Origin: Halobacillus yeomjeoni
GTDB lineage: Bacteria; Bacillota; Bacilli; Bacillales; Halobacillaceae
DNA: 64,000 nt
Assembly: GCF_020171525.1 (NCBI RefSeq)
Contig: NZ_JAIVAI010000001.1
Coordinates: forward strand, 992,001-1,056,000
Reading direction: 5' to 3'
Shown here: positions 17,350 through 25,763 of the stretch, one piece after another
How the letters are laid out: each line of letters begins with the position of its first letter
How positions within the stretch are numbered: the first letter of the stretch is position 1
Notes under the pieces: model-generated
What the model was told of the DNA's origin: nothing
Seen by the model: only the letters and a program-made list of their open reading frames with translations
Database searches by the model: none
Position numbers and translations under genes: made by a program

Positions 17350-18243
17350 ATGTTCAAACGACTGAACCGGATGCAGATTGCCCTGACAATCCCGGATCAC
17401 GGCGATCCGCAGGCTGCTGCTGTCGTCCAGGAGCTTTTAGGTGGAAAATTCGGCGAGCTTTCCACTCTGAACAATTATATGTTCCAATCGTTCGGCTTTC
17501 GGAACAAAAAGAAATTCAAACCCTTTTATGACTTAGTCGCTAGTATTACAGCGGAAGAGTTCGGTCATGTCGAGCTTGTCAATAATACGATCAACCTGCT
17601 GACAAAGGGAACCACATTCACTGGAGACCCGGACATTACCCCTTTGCAGAATGGACTCCTGAGCCGAAATACGTACCAATACATCGCCACGGCTCAGACC
17701 GCCCTGCCCGGGGATTCGATGGGCCGCGCCTGGACGGGAGACAACGTGTTCAACAGCGGCAACCTCGTCCTCGACTTATTGCATAACTTTTTCCTTGAAG
17801 TCGGGGCAAGGACCCATAAAATGAGGGTGTATGAAATGACCGACCACCCTACCGCCCGTGAAATGATCGGCTACCTGCTTGTCAGAGGAGGCACCCACGC
17901 CCTCGCTTATGCAAAAGCACTCGAAATGGCGACAGGCGTCGAAGTACAAAAGATGATCCCTGTCCCTGACTTGGATAACTCGAAGTTCGATTACGCCCGT
18001 CCGTTCATGGAACAAGGACTCGATAATATCCTCTACACATGGAGTAGTGACGGGGATTATGAAGACATCGACCGGATTTGGAAGGGAATCAACCCGGAGA
18101 ACGGGAAGAAGCTGATCGTGAAACGAGGAACACCGGAAGGAGCCCCTATCCCTGACCTGGATGATCTCCCTGAAGAGTTTGCGCCTGGTGTAGACCGGGA
18201 TGACTATGAACGTATCGCCAAGAAATTGATGGAGAATCTCTGA
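17350..18243 (+). CDS. Manganese catalase
   Basis: The 297-residue ferritin-like four-helix protein matches dimanganese catalases (YdbD/YjqC/CotJC relatives), which split hydrogen peroxide. Candidate metal ligands are Glu36 (GKFGELST), Glu70 and His73 (AEEFGHVE), the Glu in FFLEVGARTHKM and the His in GGTHALAYAKALE. The C-terminal DLPEEFAPGVD region is also typical. AAAGGAG lies 10 bases before the ATG. Pairing with YuzF suggests a role in spore or stationary-phase oxidative defence, as inferred for similar Bacillus genes. The C-terminal region (about 195-297) is longer than in the CotJC type. Confidence 0.92.
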   Translation: MFKRLNRMQIALTIPDHGDPQAAAVVQELLGGKFGELSTLNNYMFQSFGFRNKKKFKPFYDLVASITAEEFGHVELVNNTINLLTKGTTFTGDPDITPLQNGLLSRNTYQYIATAQTALPGDSMGRAWTGDNVFNSGNLVLDLLHNFFLEVGARTHKMRVYEMTDHPTAREMIGYLLVRGGTHALAYAKALEMATGVEVQKMIPVPDLDNSKFDYARPFMEQGLDNILYTWSSDGDYEDIDRIWKGINPENGKKLIVKRGTPEGAPIPDLDDLPEEFAPGVDRDDYERIAKKLMENL

Positions 18244-18244
18244 G

Positions 18245-18274
18245 CCTGGGGGGCATTCCCTCAGGTATTTTTTT
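18245..18274 (+). terminator. Terminator of the manganese catalase operon
   Basis: CCTGGGGG and CCCTCAGG form an imperfect G+C-rich stem around GCATT, followed by TATTTTTTT, right after the stop. Confidence 0.75.
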
Positions 18275-18323
18275 GAAGTTGTTTACATGGTAATCTCCAG
18301 GAATTTGTTTTAAAAAAGGCTCT

Positions 18324-18424
18324 GGTAAAGTTTAGTGTTGCTATTTCTACAAAAAAGAGGACCTCCCATTTTTATGGAAGTCCCTCTTTTTAATATTTCG
18401 CTTATTCAACTAAAGCGCCCGATT
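18324..18424. repeat. Dispersed intergenic repeat, copy 1 (with terminator-like hairpin)
   Basis: This segment is homologous along its length to 32516-32610. Both start GGTWAAAGTTTAGTGTTG, hold an A-rich/T-rich hairpin around CCATTTTTATGG, and end with ACTAAA(G/C)... and CCGATT. GTTTAGT near the start and ACTAAA near the end form short inverted repeats, as in a MITE-like element. Here the copy lies just 3' of the ABC-transporter SBP gene and may serve as its terminator. Confidence 0.7.
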
Positions 18425-18474
18425 GTTGAATATCATAGAATAATAGGCACGGTTCTCCCACCCTATTTTTTTAT

Positions 18475-19473
18475 TTATTCAACAAAGGATAAATCAACCA
18501 ATCCTGTCAAGTCTGGCTTTTCTTCCAAAAATCCTAAATCGTAGGAAGAGTTAGCGAAATTCTGCAAGTGCTTCTCTTCCACATCATATGTGAAATTAAT
18601 TCTCTCCCACGCATTGTCGATGACTTCTTGTGATAGTTCTTGATCTGTAATGTCTTTGATTTTTTTGATAGCGATGGATTTGGATTCTTCTGGATTTTCT
18701 TGAATGAAAGTCGTTGCATTCTTATGTGCTTCAACGATACTCTCTACCATTTCAGGATTGTTGTTCACCAATTCTTGAGATGTAACAAACACTGCTGCAG
18801 GTAGGGTTTTACCATATGCTACATCTGGTGTATCAATCAAGACCGTTCCATTTCCTTCCGCTTCAATAGAGGATGCCCACGGTTCAGGTACAGTCGCTAC
18901 ATCTACTTTTCCTGCCTCAAACATACTTGCATAAGTTGCTGGCTTTCCTGTGACATGCTTCATTTCACCGTCGATACGGCTTGATGTGATTCCGTATTCC
19001 TCCTTCATCAATGTTTCGAATTGCACATCGTGTGTACAACCAACACGCGGAGAAATGAACGTTTTTCCTACCATATCTTCAGGAGATTCAATATCAGCCC
19101 CATTACGAGCCATAATGACCGTTCCTCCCGTAGATCCGGCAGCAACGACATTAATTTTCGCACCACTCGTAAAGTGGTTCATTGCAGGTCCTGGTCCGAC
19201 AAGACCACCTTGAATATCTCCTGTTTCAATGGCCGTCATGAAGGATGATCCATCCGGGAAGTATTGATAGTTGACAGTCGTTCCATCAGGCAATGTTTCT
19301 GAATATAAGTCTTTTTCTTCTGCTACCATTCCTGCAACGTGATTAATATTCGGGAAGTACCCGATTGTAATTTCCTGAGCTTCCCCTTCCCCAGTTGCAT
19401 CAGTGTCGCTACCACAAGCTGCTAAAAACCCTACTGACACAAGAAATACGAATAATACCCATACTTTATTCAT
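18475..19473 (-). CDS. ABC transporter substrate-binding lipoprotein (SsuA/TauA/YtlA type)
   Basis: The 332-residue protein has a lipoprotein signal (FLAACGSD, Cys about residue 20) and the NMT1/SsuA-type fold: ITIGYFPNINHVAGMVAE, VGPGPAMNHF, GSTGGTVIMAR, FISPRVGCTHDVQFET and VATVPEPWAS. Such proteins feed sulfonates, nitrate/cyanate or pyrimidine precursors to an ABC permease. The GCTHDVQ stretch resembles B. subtilis YtlA, whose ligand is uncertain. It follows the permease gene by about 300 bases that include an inserted repeat, so it may be transcribed separately. GAGAGGG lies 7 bases before the ATG. Confidence 0.88.
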   Translation of the reverse strand: MNKVWVLFVFLVSVGFLAACGSDTDATGEGEAQEITIGYFPNINHVAGMVAEEKDLYSETLPDGTTVNYQYFPDGSSFMTAIETGDIQGGLVGPGPAMNHFTSGAKINVVAAGSTGGTVIMARNGADIESPEDMVGKTFISPRVGCTHDVQFETLMKEEYGITSSRIDGEMKHVTGKPATYASMFEAGKVDVATVPEPWASSIEAEGNGTVLIDTPDVAYGKTLPAAVFVTSQELVNNNPEMVESIVEAHKNATTFIQENPEESKSIAIKKIKDITDQELSQEVIDNAWERINFTYDVEEKHLQNFANSSYDLGFLEEKPDLTGLVDLSFVE

Positions 19474-19633
19474 ACAAATTCCCTCTCTTCTTTTATAAAT
19501 TAAGACTATATTTATCTTTTGTACTTGTTCATTCACTTCCAAGTCCCTTACACGTATATTACAACGACTTTCACTACACTACGTACCACTTCTTCCCCCC
19601 CTGTAATGGGGGCTTTCCTGACCATTTAGTTAG

Positions 19634-19714
19634 TGGTGATTTTGAAACGACGTGACTCCCGGGGGAGAAGGACTCAGGCGACCCATCGCAGGAAAGCGAG
19701 TTTTTTCATCACCA
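19634..19714. repeat. Internally deleted copy of a G+C-rich Bacillaceae-type intergenic repeat
   Basis: The segment contains GACTCCCGGGGGAGAAGGA and CGCAGGAAAGCGAGT, both found in the same order on the minus strand of the repeat at 50691-50814, but the middle is missing. It is bounded by TGGTGAT/ATCACCA inverted repeats. It lies between the permease and SBP genes of the transporter; the remaining bases of that 307-base gap are A+T-rich without a clear signal. Confidence 0.65.
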
Positions 19715-19780
19715 ACACCTAGTCCATATAGAGTAACGAACCCTCCTCGAGAATAAAGTAAAATAGAAATGATGATAGAG

Positions 19781-20539
19781 CTACGATTTATGTAGGCCCC
19801 AGCGTTTCATTACATTTTTCTCTAATTTTGAGAACACCAGTTGGTCCATGACGGCACCAATCACTCCAATAATAATAATGATCCCAATTACTTGATCCAT
19901 CCGAGCATAGTCTTGCGCAAAACGCAATGAGTAGCCAAGTCCTGGACCATTACTCAACAACTCACCAGCCATTAAGGCACGCCAACTAAAGGCCCATGCC
20001 AAACGGATTCCCGACATAAAATACGGGACACTAGATGGGATTTCTACGCGATAAAAAAGGGAAAAGCCACTAGTCCCCATAGTTCTAGCAGCTCTAACCA
20101 GTTGTGGAGGTACACTATGAATTGCCGACCTCACGTTGAGCGCCATGACAAAGGTTCCACCGAGAACGACAACAAAGATGACCGCAAATTCTGTAAACCC
20201 AAACACCAAAATGGAAAGCGGCACCCATACGATACTCGGAATACTCTGTAAGGCGACTAAGTACATGCCTGCTGTTTCATCTGCTTGCTGGGATTTCCCA
20301 AGCAGTACACCCAGAGCTGTACCGATTAGAATAGCTAATGATAAACCGAGGAGAAGATGTCTGAAGCTTGCCAGCAAAGCACTTATTAAATCCCCACTGG
20401 TAAACCCGTTAAATAACGATTCAAATACAAGAATTAAAGAGGGAAAGGCAATATCCGGAAAGACTCCTGATACGTACACAAGTTGCCAAATTCCTATCAC
20501 AACGAATAAGAATACTAAACGCTTAATGAATATTTTCAT
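19781..20539 (-). CDS. ABC transporter permease (SsuC/TauC type)
   Basis: The 252-residue protein has six predicted membrane helices and the binding-protein-dependent permease loop reading RAARTMGTSGFSLFYRVEIP (EAA-like motif), followed by SVPYFMSGIRLAWAFSWRAL. This is the SsuC/TauC/NrtB type. It forms the membrane channel with the adjacent ATPase. AAGGATG lies 8 bases before the chosen ATG (MKIFIKR). An earlier ATG is inside the SD. The start overlaps the end of the ATPase gene by 17 bases, implying translational coupling. Confidence 0.9.
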   Translation of the reverse strand: MKIFIKRLVFLFVVIGIWQLVYVSGVFPDIAFPSLILVFESLFNGFTSGDLISALLASFRHLLLGLSLAILIGTALGVLLGKSQQADETAGMYLVALQSIPSIVWVPLSILVFGFTEFAVIFVVVLGGTFVMALNVRSAIHSVPPQLVRAARTMGTSGFSLFYRVEIPSSVPYFMSGIRLAWAFSWRALMAGELLSNGPGLGYSLRFAQDYARMDQVIGIIIIIGVIGAVMDQLVFSKLEKNVMKRWGLHKS

Positions 20540-21311
20540 GACTAAGTTCATCCTTCAATACTTTATCAATTTCACTCTCTAATAGGTCCATCACCTTTCT
20601 TTCTAAAGCAATGACCTGCTCATCGTCACGCATTCTTGGACGCGTTAAGTCGACCTGGAAATCTGCCATGATGCGACCTGGTCTTGTGCCCATCACCACC
20701 ACCCGATCAGAAAGTTTAATGGCCTCTTGAATACTATGTGTGACAAACAAGATGGTCTTTTGAGTTTCTTGAAAAATTTTCATTAATTCTTTGTGAAGAA
20801 TGTGCCTTGTTTGTTCATCAAGGGCACCGAACGGTTCATCCATGAGCAAAACTTTCGGGTCCATCGCGAGCGCCCTCGCAATCGCAACCCTTTGTTGCAT
20901 CCCCCCTGATAGCTCATGCGTGTAATGATTCTTGAAACGGCTCAAATGAACCATCTTCAAAAAGTGATCGGCTCTCTCACTTGCCTCTTGCCTAGAAATG
21001 ATTTGTTTTAAGGGGAACATCACATTCTCTTTCACATTAAGCCATGGAAATAGTGACGGCTGTTGGAAAACCATACCTCGGTCTGGACCGGCTTTTATAA
21101 TGTTCTGTCCGTCTAATTGAATGGTTCCCTCTGTCACACTCTCAAGACCGGCAACCATTGATAATAGTGTCGACTTTCCGCATCCGGATGGCCCCAACAA
21201 GGATACGAACTGATTTTCTTTAATGGCTAAATCGATATTCGAAAAAACTTCGAAAGTCCCGCGGTCTTTATCTGCAAACGATTTTGATACGTTATTGACT
21301 TCTAAAAACAA
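20523..21311 (-). CDS. ABC transporter ATPase (SsuB/TauB type)
   Basis: The 262-residue ATPase carries Walker A GPSGCGKST, the Q-loop VFQQPSLFPW, signature LSGGMQQR, Walker B VLLMDEPFGALD and the switch His in FVTHS. PSLFPWLNV is typical of the nitrate/sulfonate/taurine group. It powers uptake with the overlapping permease. No ATG fits the N-terminus. A TTG giving MFLEVNNVSKSF is preceded by AAGGGTGAGG and matches homologous N-termini, so it is preferred; a GTG three codons earlier is the alternative. It is the first gene of the transporter operon. Confidence 0.9.
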   Translation of the reverse strand: MFLEVNNVSKSFADKDRGTFEVFSNIDLAIKENQFVSLLGPSGCGKSTLLSMVAGLESVTEGTIQLDGQNIIKAGPDRGMVFQQPSLFPWLNVKENVMFPLKQIISRQEASERADHFLKMVHLSRFKNHYTHELSGGMQQRVAIARALAMDPKVLLMDEPFGALDEQTRHILHKELMKIFQETQKTILFVTHSIQEAIKLSDRVVVMGTRPGRIMADFQVDLTRPRMRDDEQVIALERKVMDLLESEIDKVLKDELSHENIH

Positions 21312-21452
21312 GAACCTCACCCTTATGTATATAATTCCTATCAAAATAGTAGGATTAATAACTGTAGTTTTTGATTATACAGATGGATCAATTTATGTGC
21401 AACAATATTCTGAAACAATTTAAGAATAATTAAAAAAATTATCAGAATTATA

Positions 21453-21502
21453 GGGACGGTTCTCATGATTCTATTTAAATATAGAATCATGAGAACCGTC
21501 CC
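21453..21502. repeat. Large near-perfect palindrome with GGGACGGTTCT ends
   Basis: Two perfect 22-bp arms, beginning GGGACGGTTCTCATG and ending in its complement, surround TTAAAT. Related half-motifs occur nearby (GGCACGGTTCTCCC at 18449, GAACTGTCCCC at 21574). It is followed by no T-run. It fills part of the 400-base gap 21312-21711, which otherwise shows only the terminator at 21614. Confidence 0.75.
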
Positions 21503-21613
21503 CAATGATTTAAGAATCGCTTATTGCGACTGAATAAAGATGGTTTTTATGACTTTATAGGGGGCGCTAGAACTGTCCCCTCGCTTCCATTATATTAAAT
21601 TCAACTTAAGTAC

Positions 21614-21646
21614 AAAAAAGGCGACTATTCTTATTGAATAATCGCC
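21614..21646 (-). terminator. Terminator of the 21.7-kb lipoprotein gene
   Basis: GGCGACTATTC/GAATAATCGCC (one G-U pair) with loop TTATT is followed on minus by CTTTTTTG. A close relative of this hairpin is used after the AbgT gene at 34.2 kb. Confidence 0.8.
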
Positions 21647-21711
21647 CCCGTTTCTTGAAGACTTGAATTTGAGATATATCGCCACTAACACATCCATTAG
21701 TCTACAAGCAT

Positions 21712-22092
21712 TTATTTTTTGGTTAGTTTAAATGTTTCATTATTATCATTCCACTCTACTGTTACTTCTACCTCAGTGTGTTCGGAAACTTTGGCATTAG
21801 TTGGATTAGCTTCATCACTAGCTTGGAGAGTTCCGTTGTCTTCTAATGTGGCACCACTTTCACCAAATCCTCCAACAGTATCTACATAGTAAGTAATCTC
21901 TCCAACTGAACTAATATCACTTCCCTTATACTCCAATACAAAGTCCTGCGTTTCATAATCATTACTGGTTTGCTCAACTTTTAAATTTGCTGACCAATTT
22001 TCGCTTTCCCCGGAATAATCAAATGTCTGTGTGCTACAAGAAGCAAGTAGTAACAATAAAGATAGTAATGTAACCAACAATTTTTTGTCCAT
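21712..22092 (-). CDS. Small lipoprotein, paralogue of the upstream neighbour
   Basis: The 126-residue precursor has a classic lipoprotein signal ending LLASCST (Cys about 19). The mature part has two recognisable blocks: GESENWSANLKVEQT near the N-terminus and TEVEVTVEWNDNNETFKL at the end, probably a small beta-sandwich. Both blocks recur in the next gene upstream, so the two are tandem paralogues. AGGAGGGG lies 6 bases before the ATG. The function is not known; the acidic, Asn/Ser-rich surface fits an extracytoplasmic location. Confidence 0.75.
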   Translation of the reverse strand: MDKKLLVTLLSLLLLLASCSTQTFDYSGESENWSANLKVEQTSNDYETQDFVLEYKGSDISSVGEITYYVDTVGGFGESGATLEDNGTLQASDEANPTNAKVSEHTEVEVTVEWNDNNETFKLTKK

Positions 22093-22229
22093 ATCATACC
22101 CCTCCTATATTGATAAGTCTCACACAATTTTAAAAGAAATGGTGTTCGCTTCTTAAAAGAAAGCCCCCTATTGTGTAAGACTTGACTCCAAGATATTCTA
22201 ATAAACCCAATCATCACCTTACTTATGAT

Positions 22230-22631
22230 TTAATCTAATTGTATGTTTTCCTTCAATATCTCTCCATCAGTATTTTCCCACCTTACATTTAATGTAATGG
22301 CATTAGCGAATTCCTCAATATCACCTATTGAACTAAGACGAGTACCACCACTATTAGGTATCGAAATACTTTTCCCTTCTGAAGTACCCTGAATTTCTCC
22401 AGATGGATAGAATATATTATATTCGAGCTCTTTTGGAGTATAGTCTTTTTTGAATTTTAGGTTTCCTCCAATATGGTATGTATCTTGGTCTTCTGTATTA
22501 GAAAAAACTACTTCCAGATTCGCATCCCAAGATGAGGATTCACCTCGTATAATTTGAGTCTCGTCTCTTTCCTCACTAGAACAGCCATAAAATATTAATG
22601 ACGCTAGAATAAAGAGTAAAAAAAATCTAAT
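22230..22631 (-). CDS. Small lipoprotein with apparent ATT start codon
   Basis: A 133-codon frame ending at TAA 22230-22232 encodes a signal with Gly-Cys (IFYGCSS, Cys about 17), then GESSSWDANLEVVF and a C-terminal LNVRWENTDGEILKENI. These blocks match GESENWSANLKV and VTVEWNDNNETFKL of the next gene. No ATG, GTG or TTG lies in frame at a usable place. AAAGGGG is 7 bases before ATT at 22631, which gives the expected signal-peptide N-terminus (Met-Arg-Phe-Phe-Leu). An ATT start is rare but known (infC); a sequence change that removed an ATG is the alternative. Function unknown. Confidence 0.6.
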   Translation of the reverse strand: MRFFLLFILASLIFYGCSSEERDETQIIRGESSSWDANLEVVFSNTEDQDTYHIGGNLKFKKDYTPKELEYNIFYPSGEIQGTSEGKSISIPNSGGTRLSSIGDIEEFANAITLNVRWENTDGEILKENIQLD

Positions 22632-22786
22632 GATACCGCCCCTTTCAAAGGTATTTATATATCCGATATAACTTATGTACGAGATAAAACGATTTTAGTT
22701 TCATAATGGCTGTTATCTCGAAGCTGAGTCTTCCACAATCCCGTCCTTTCACTGAACAACTTCCTCATCCACCAATATATAAAATA

Positions 22787-22815
22787 AAAACACATCCCCG
22801 AATTGGATGTGTTTT
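22787..22815 (-). terminator. Terminator downstream of the alpha/beta hydrolase gene
   Basis: An 11-bp perfect stem (AAAACACATCC/GGATGTGTTTT) is followed on minus by TTATTTTA; the T4 inside the stem also allows plus-strand use. Confidence 0.8.
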
Positions 22816-22901
22816 GTCGTAATACTATGTGCGCCCTGCGAGTTTTTCTTCCGTGAAATCAACTGAACCGTACCTACCCGTTCACTCTATTAAAACGATT
22901 C

Positions 22902-23711
22902 TTACAATGCAGAAGAAATTTCAGCTTTCGGCAATCGATTCTCATTGAAGAAATCCAGCGATTCAGCATTGAATTCCCTTGGCTTATCGACATTACATAC
23001 ATGACCACACTGCTTGATTAGAACATGCCGTGCTTTCTTATCGCTTTTTGTATCTTCTAAGAGCGGCTCAACAAAGAGATGATCTTCTTCCCCTGAGATA
23101 TAGAGCTTCGGGATAGTATCACTCTTTTTCTGAACATTCTCGTACGTAGATTTAACATCATGAGCCATAGCGTACCATGCAAGAAAATCTTTCCGTCTCA
23201 TTTTCACAGCTTCTCTTATGAAAATCTTTCTTGAGCTTGCGTGATTTGATTTTGGCATCATAATGTATGCGAATAATTTATACAGCCACATGTAAGGAAC
23301 AAAGGATTTCACAGCACTTCCAGCCGTGAGTAAGAAGGAAGCAAACGGTGTAAATCGTGTGATTGCCCCTCCCAGCACTGCGCTTCTCACTCGTTCTGGT
23401 GCACGCTGTAACATATGGTGTACCGCGACAGACCCTAGGGAAATCCCCACTAGATGCACTTTCTTAATTTTCAATTCATCGAAAAGTGATAAGAGTTCAT
23501 TTGCGACTAAATCTTTAGTAAAAGGTTTATCGTAACTATCAGTAGCAGGTGACTTTCCATGACCGGGAAGATTGACTGCCAGTACATGGAACTGCTTTTT
23601 ATATGCGGGGATCTGTTTACTGAAGATCCCGTAGTTACCTCCCAGACCGTGCAGCAGGACTATAGTATCGTTCGTACTCACATTGCTTTCATAAAACTTA
23701 TAATCTAGCAT
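22902..23711 (-). CDS. Alpha/beta hydrolase
   Basis: The 269-residue protein has the alpha/beta-hydrolase fold with oxyanion-hole HGLGGN (residues about 21-26), the GHGKS motif, nucleophile elbow GISLGS, an acid residue in the SGEEDHLF region and the catalytic His in QCGHVCN. It is the size of small esterases, lipases or haloperoxidase-like enzymes; the substrate is unknown. There is no signal peptide, so it is cytosolic. GAGAGGAA lies 8 bases before the ATG. It is monocistronic. Confidence 0.9.
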   Translation of the reverse strand: MLDYKFYESNVSTNDTIVLLHGLGGNYGIFSKQIPAYKKQFHVLAVNLPGHGKSPATDSYDKPFTKDLVANELLSLFDELKIKKVHLVGISLGSVAVHHMLQRAPERVRSAVLGGAITRFTPFASFLLTAGSAVKSFVPYMWLYKLFAYIMMPKSNHASSRKIFIREAVKMRRKDFLAWYAMAHDVKSTYENVQKKSDTIPKLYISGEEDHLFVEPLLEDTKSDKKARHVLIKQCGHVCNVDKPREFNAESLDFFNENRLPKAEISSAL

Positions 23712-23882
23712 GAAGTTCGTTCCTCTCTACTTAAAGGGGAGTTGTGCCCCATAATCAATACTAAATAATAAGTATAACCCTAAAAAGGCTTAAAAATAAA
23801 CACTTTTACGCTCAATTTCATAAGATTTTCATATACTTCTATCCTATCTAAATAAGTAGGATTGTGCTATTTCAGCCTTTTT

Positions 23883-23907
23883 AAAAAACGCCCTCATTCG
23901 AGGACGT
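23883..23907 (-). terminator. Terminator of the OYE-family gene
   Basis: ACGCCCTC/GAGGACGT (one mismatch) with loop ATTC is followed on minus by TTTTTTAAAAA. Confidence 0.75.
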
Positions 23908-23928
23908 CTTTGTATTCCAGCTTTATCA

Positions 23929-25029
23929 TCAATACAATTTTTGCAGGGCTTCTTTATCGAAGGCTAACAGATCATCCGCTCTACCTTCATGGACTTTCCT
24001 GACCCATTCAGGATCCATCAATAAGGAGCGACCGATGGCTACAAGGTCGAACTCATTTTGATCAAGCTTGTCAACTAATCCGTCAAGGCTTGTTGTACCA
24101 GCACCTGAAAAGTCGGTAAAGACACCGTCAAGGCCGACAGAACCGACAGAAATGACCGGCTTACCTGAAAGTTTTTTCGTCCAGCCTGCAAGATTCAAAC
24201 TGGAACCTTCAAACTCTGGTTCCCAGTATCTACGAGTGGAGCAGTGGAAAATATCGACACCAGCTTCAACAAGCGGTTGTAAGAAGCGTTCCAACTCATC
24301 AGGAGTATGGACCAACTTGGCTTGGAAATCGTTCATTTTCCATTGGGAGAAACGGAAAATGATTGGGAAATCTTCCCCTACTTCACGACGGCATGCTTCC
24401 ACGATTTCGACCGCAAACTGAGTACGCTCTATAAAATCTCCACCATAACGGTCGGTTCGTTGGTTTGTATTTCCCCAGAAGAATTGGTCGATCAAATAAC
24501 CATGTGCGCCATGGATTTCGATAGCGTCGAAGCCGATGCGTTTCGCGTCGGCTGCTGCTTTCGCATAGGATTCCACCAACGCCTCTACTTCTTCTGTAGA
24601 CAATGGTTCATTCACTTTCTCCCCATCCAAGTTCAGACCTGATGGACCTACAGGACCAGCTTCTTCATTTGGGAGATCTCCCTGGCTGCGGGTCATACCC
24701 ACGTGCCACAATTGAGGAGCGATTTTACCGCCGGCCTCATGCACTTCTTTCACGACATCAGCCCAGCCTTCCAACGCCTTCTCTCCATGGAAAACCGGAA
24801 TATTCGCACCTGATACTGAAGCTGGATGATCGATCCCTGTTCCTTCGGTAATGATCAACCCTACTTCATTCTCAGCACGTCTACGATAATAGGCCGCCAC
24901 TTCCTCATTAGGAACGTTCCCGGGCGAGAAGCCACGTGTCATCGGAGCCATTACCGTGCGGTTCGGTAGATTCAATTTATCACTAGTAAAAGTTTCGAAT
25001 AAAGGTTTCGTTGTTGTTTGGTTTGTCAT
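23929..25029 (-). CDS. NADH:flavin oxidoreductase, Old Yellow Enzyme family
   Basis: The 366-residue TIM-barrel FMN enzyme shows the OYE blocks: NRTVMAPMTRGFS at the N-terminus, QLWHVGM, IEIHGAHGYLIDQFFWG with the His-x-x-His/Asn substrate-binding pair region, NQRTDRYGG, and a C-terminal FMN-phosphate site DLVAIGRSLLMDPEW. It reduces activated alkenes or related electrophiles with NAD(P)H. There is no C-terminal iron-sulfur extension, unlike 2,4-dienoyl-CoA reductase. AAGGAGG lies 7 bases before the chosen ATG (MTNQTTT). It is monocistronic with its own terminator. Confidence 0.93.
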   Translation of the reverse strand: MTNQTTTKPLFETFTSDKLNLPNRTVMAPMTRGFSPGNVPNEEVAAYYRRRAENEVGLIITEGTGIDHPASVSGANIPVFHGEKALEGWADVVKEVHEAGGKIAPQLWHVGMTRSQGDLPNEEAGPVGPSGLNLDGEKVNEPLSTEEVEALVESYAKAAADAKRIGFDAIEIHGAHGYLIDQFFWGNTNQRTDRYGGDFIERTQFAVEIVEACRREVGEDFPIIFRFSQWKMNDFQAKLVHTPDELERFLQPLVEAGVDIFHCSTRRYWEPEFEGSSLNLAGWTKKLSGKPVISVGSVGLDGVFTDFSGAGTTSLDGLVDKLDQNEFDLVAIGRSLLMDPEWVRKVHEGRADDLLAFDKEALQKLY

Positions 25030-25196
25030 TCTTCTGCCTCCTTCTAAAGCGGTGTGTGACATTATCACAAATGAAAGGAGGAAAAGAAAGAAATCTGCTT
25101 CTAATCAGCACATCCATATTTCGAATAGGACCCTGAAGTCAGTGCTTCTTCTTTTATAGTCTTCCAGATTCAATCCGAATCAGGATCGTTCATTCT

Positions 25197-25631
25197 CTAT
25201 AAATCTTTTTTAAAACAAACAACACGATTCACTTCTTTGAACCCCAATTTATGATGTACAGCTATGCTGACCTCGTTGTCTAGTTCGCAGTCACTTGCGA
25301 ATTCCCGGCAGCCTTTCCTCTTTGCCCAATTCTCACATGCATTGACTAAATCCTCAGCCACCCCTTGATTACGAAAGTCATTTTTTACATAAAGCCCTTC
25401 TAAATACCCGACAGGACTTGAACCTGTACCTTCAACATAATCATATCGGAGCTGACATTGGGCAAATCCAATTGACTCACTCCCATGAAAAGCTAAAAAC
25501 ACTGCTGCATCCGGCTGTTTTATAAGGTCCGATATTTCATGAATAAAATCCTCTAATGAGTTACCCGGCCAAAGTTGTAAAGCCAACTGCGCAACTTCTG
25601 CCGTGTCCTGTGACTTTGCTTGTGTAATCAT
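25197..25631 (-). CDS. GNAT acetyltransferase, AAC(6')-like
   Basis: The 144-residue GNAT protein resembles the AAC(6')-I group. It has ALQLWPGNSLEDF near the start, the CoA-binding segment GYLEGLYVKNDFRNQGVAEDL (R/Q-x-x-G-x-G/A) and the distinctive CREFASDCELDNEVS followed by HHKLGFKEVNRVVCF. Members include chromosomal aminoglycoside 6'-acetyltransferases, but many relatives have no resistance phenotype. TGGAGG lies 7 bases before ATG; eight upstream codons are rejected. It stands alone between OYE and the zinc-ribbon gene. Confidence 0.88.
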   Translation of the reverse strand: MITQAKSQDTAEVAQLALQLWPGNSLEDFIHEISDLIKQPDAAVFLAFHGSESIGFAQCQLRYDYVEGTGSSPVGYLEGLYVKNDFRNQGVAEDLVNACENWAKRKGCREFASDCELDNEVSIAVHHKLGFKEVNRVVCFKKDL

Positions 25632-25763
25632 TATAAAACCTCCAGGTCGGTTCATTATGGAACTTTGTCATAACCTATACCCAAGCAATAAACATTACAA
25701 TTCCTGTTGCTAAAACACCAGAGGATCGTGGTAACGTTTTTCTTGGTTTCACCCACTAAAACA

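Noticed and set aside
25197-25631. Calling a functional aminoglycoside resistance gene
   Set aside because: The AAC(6')-like motifs support family membership, but chromosomal relatives often have no resistance activity and context gives no support.
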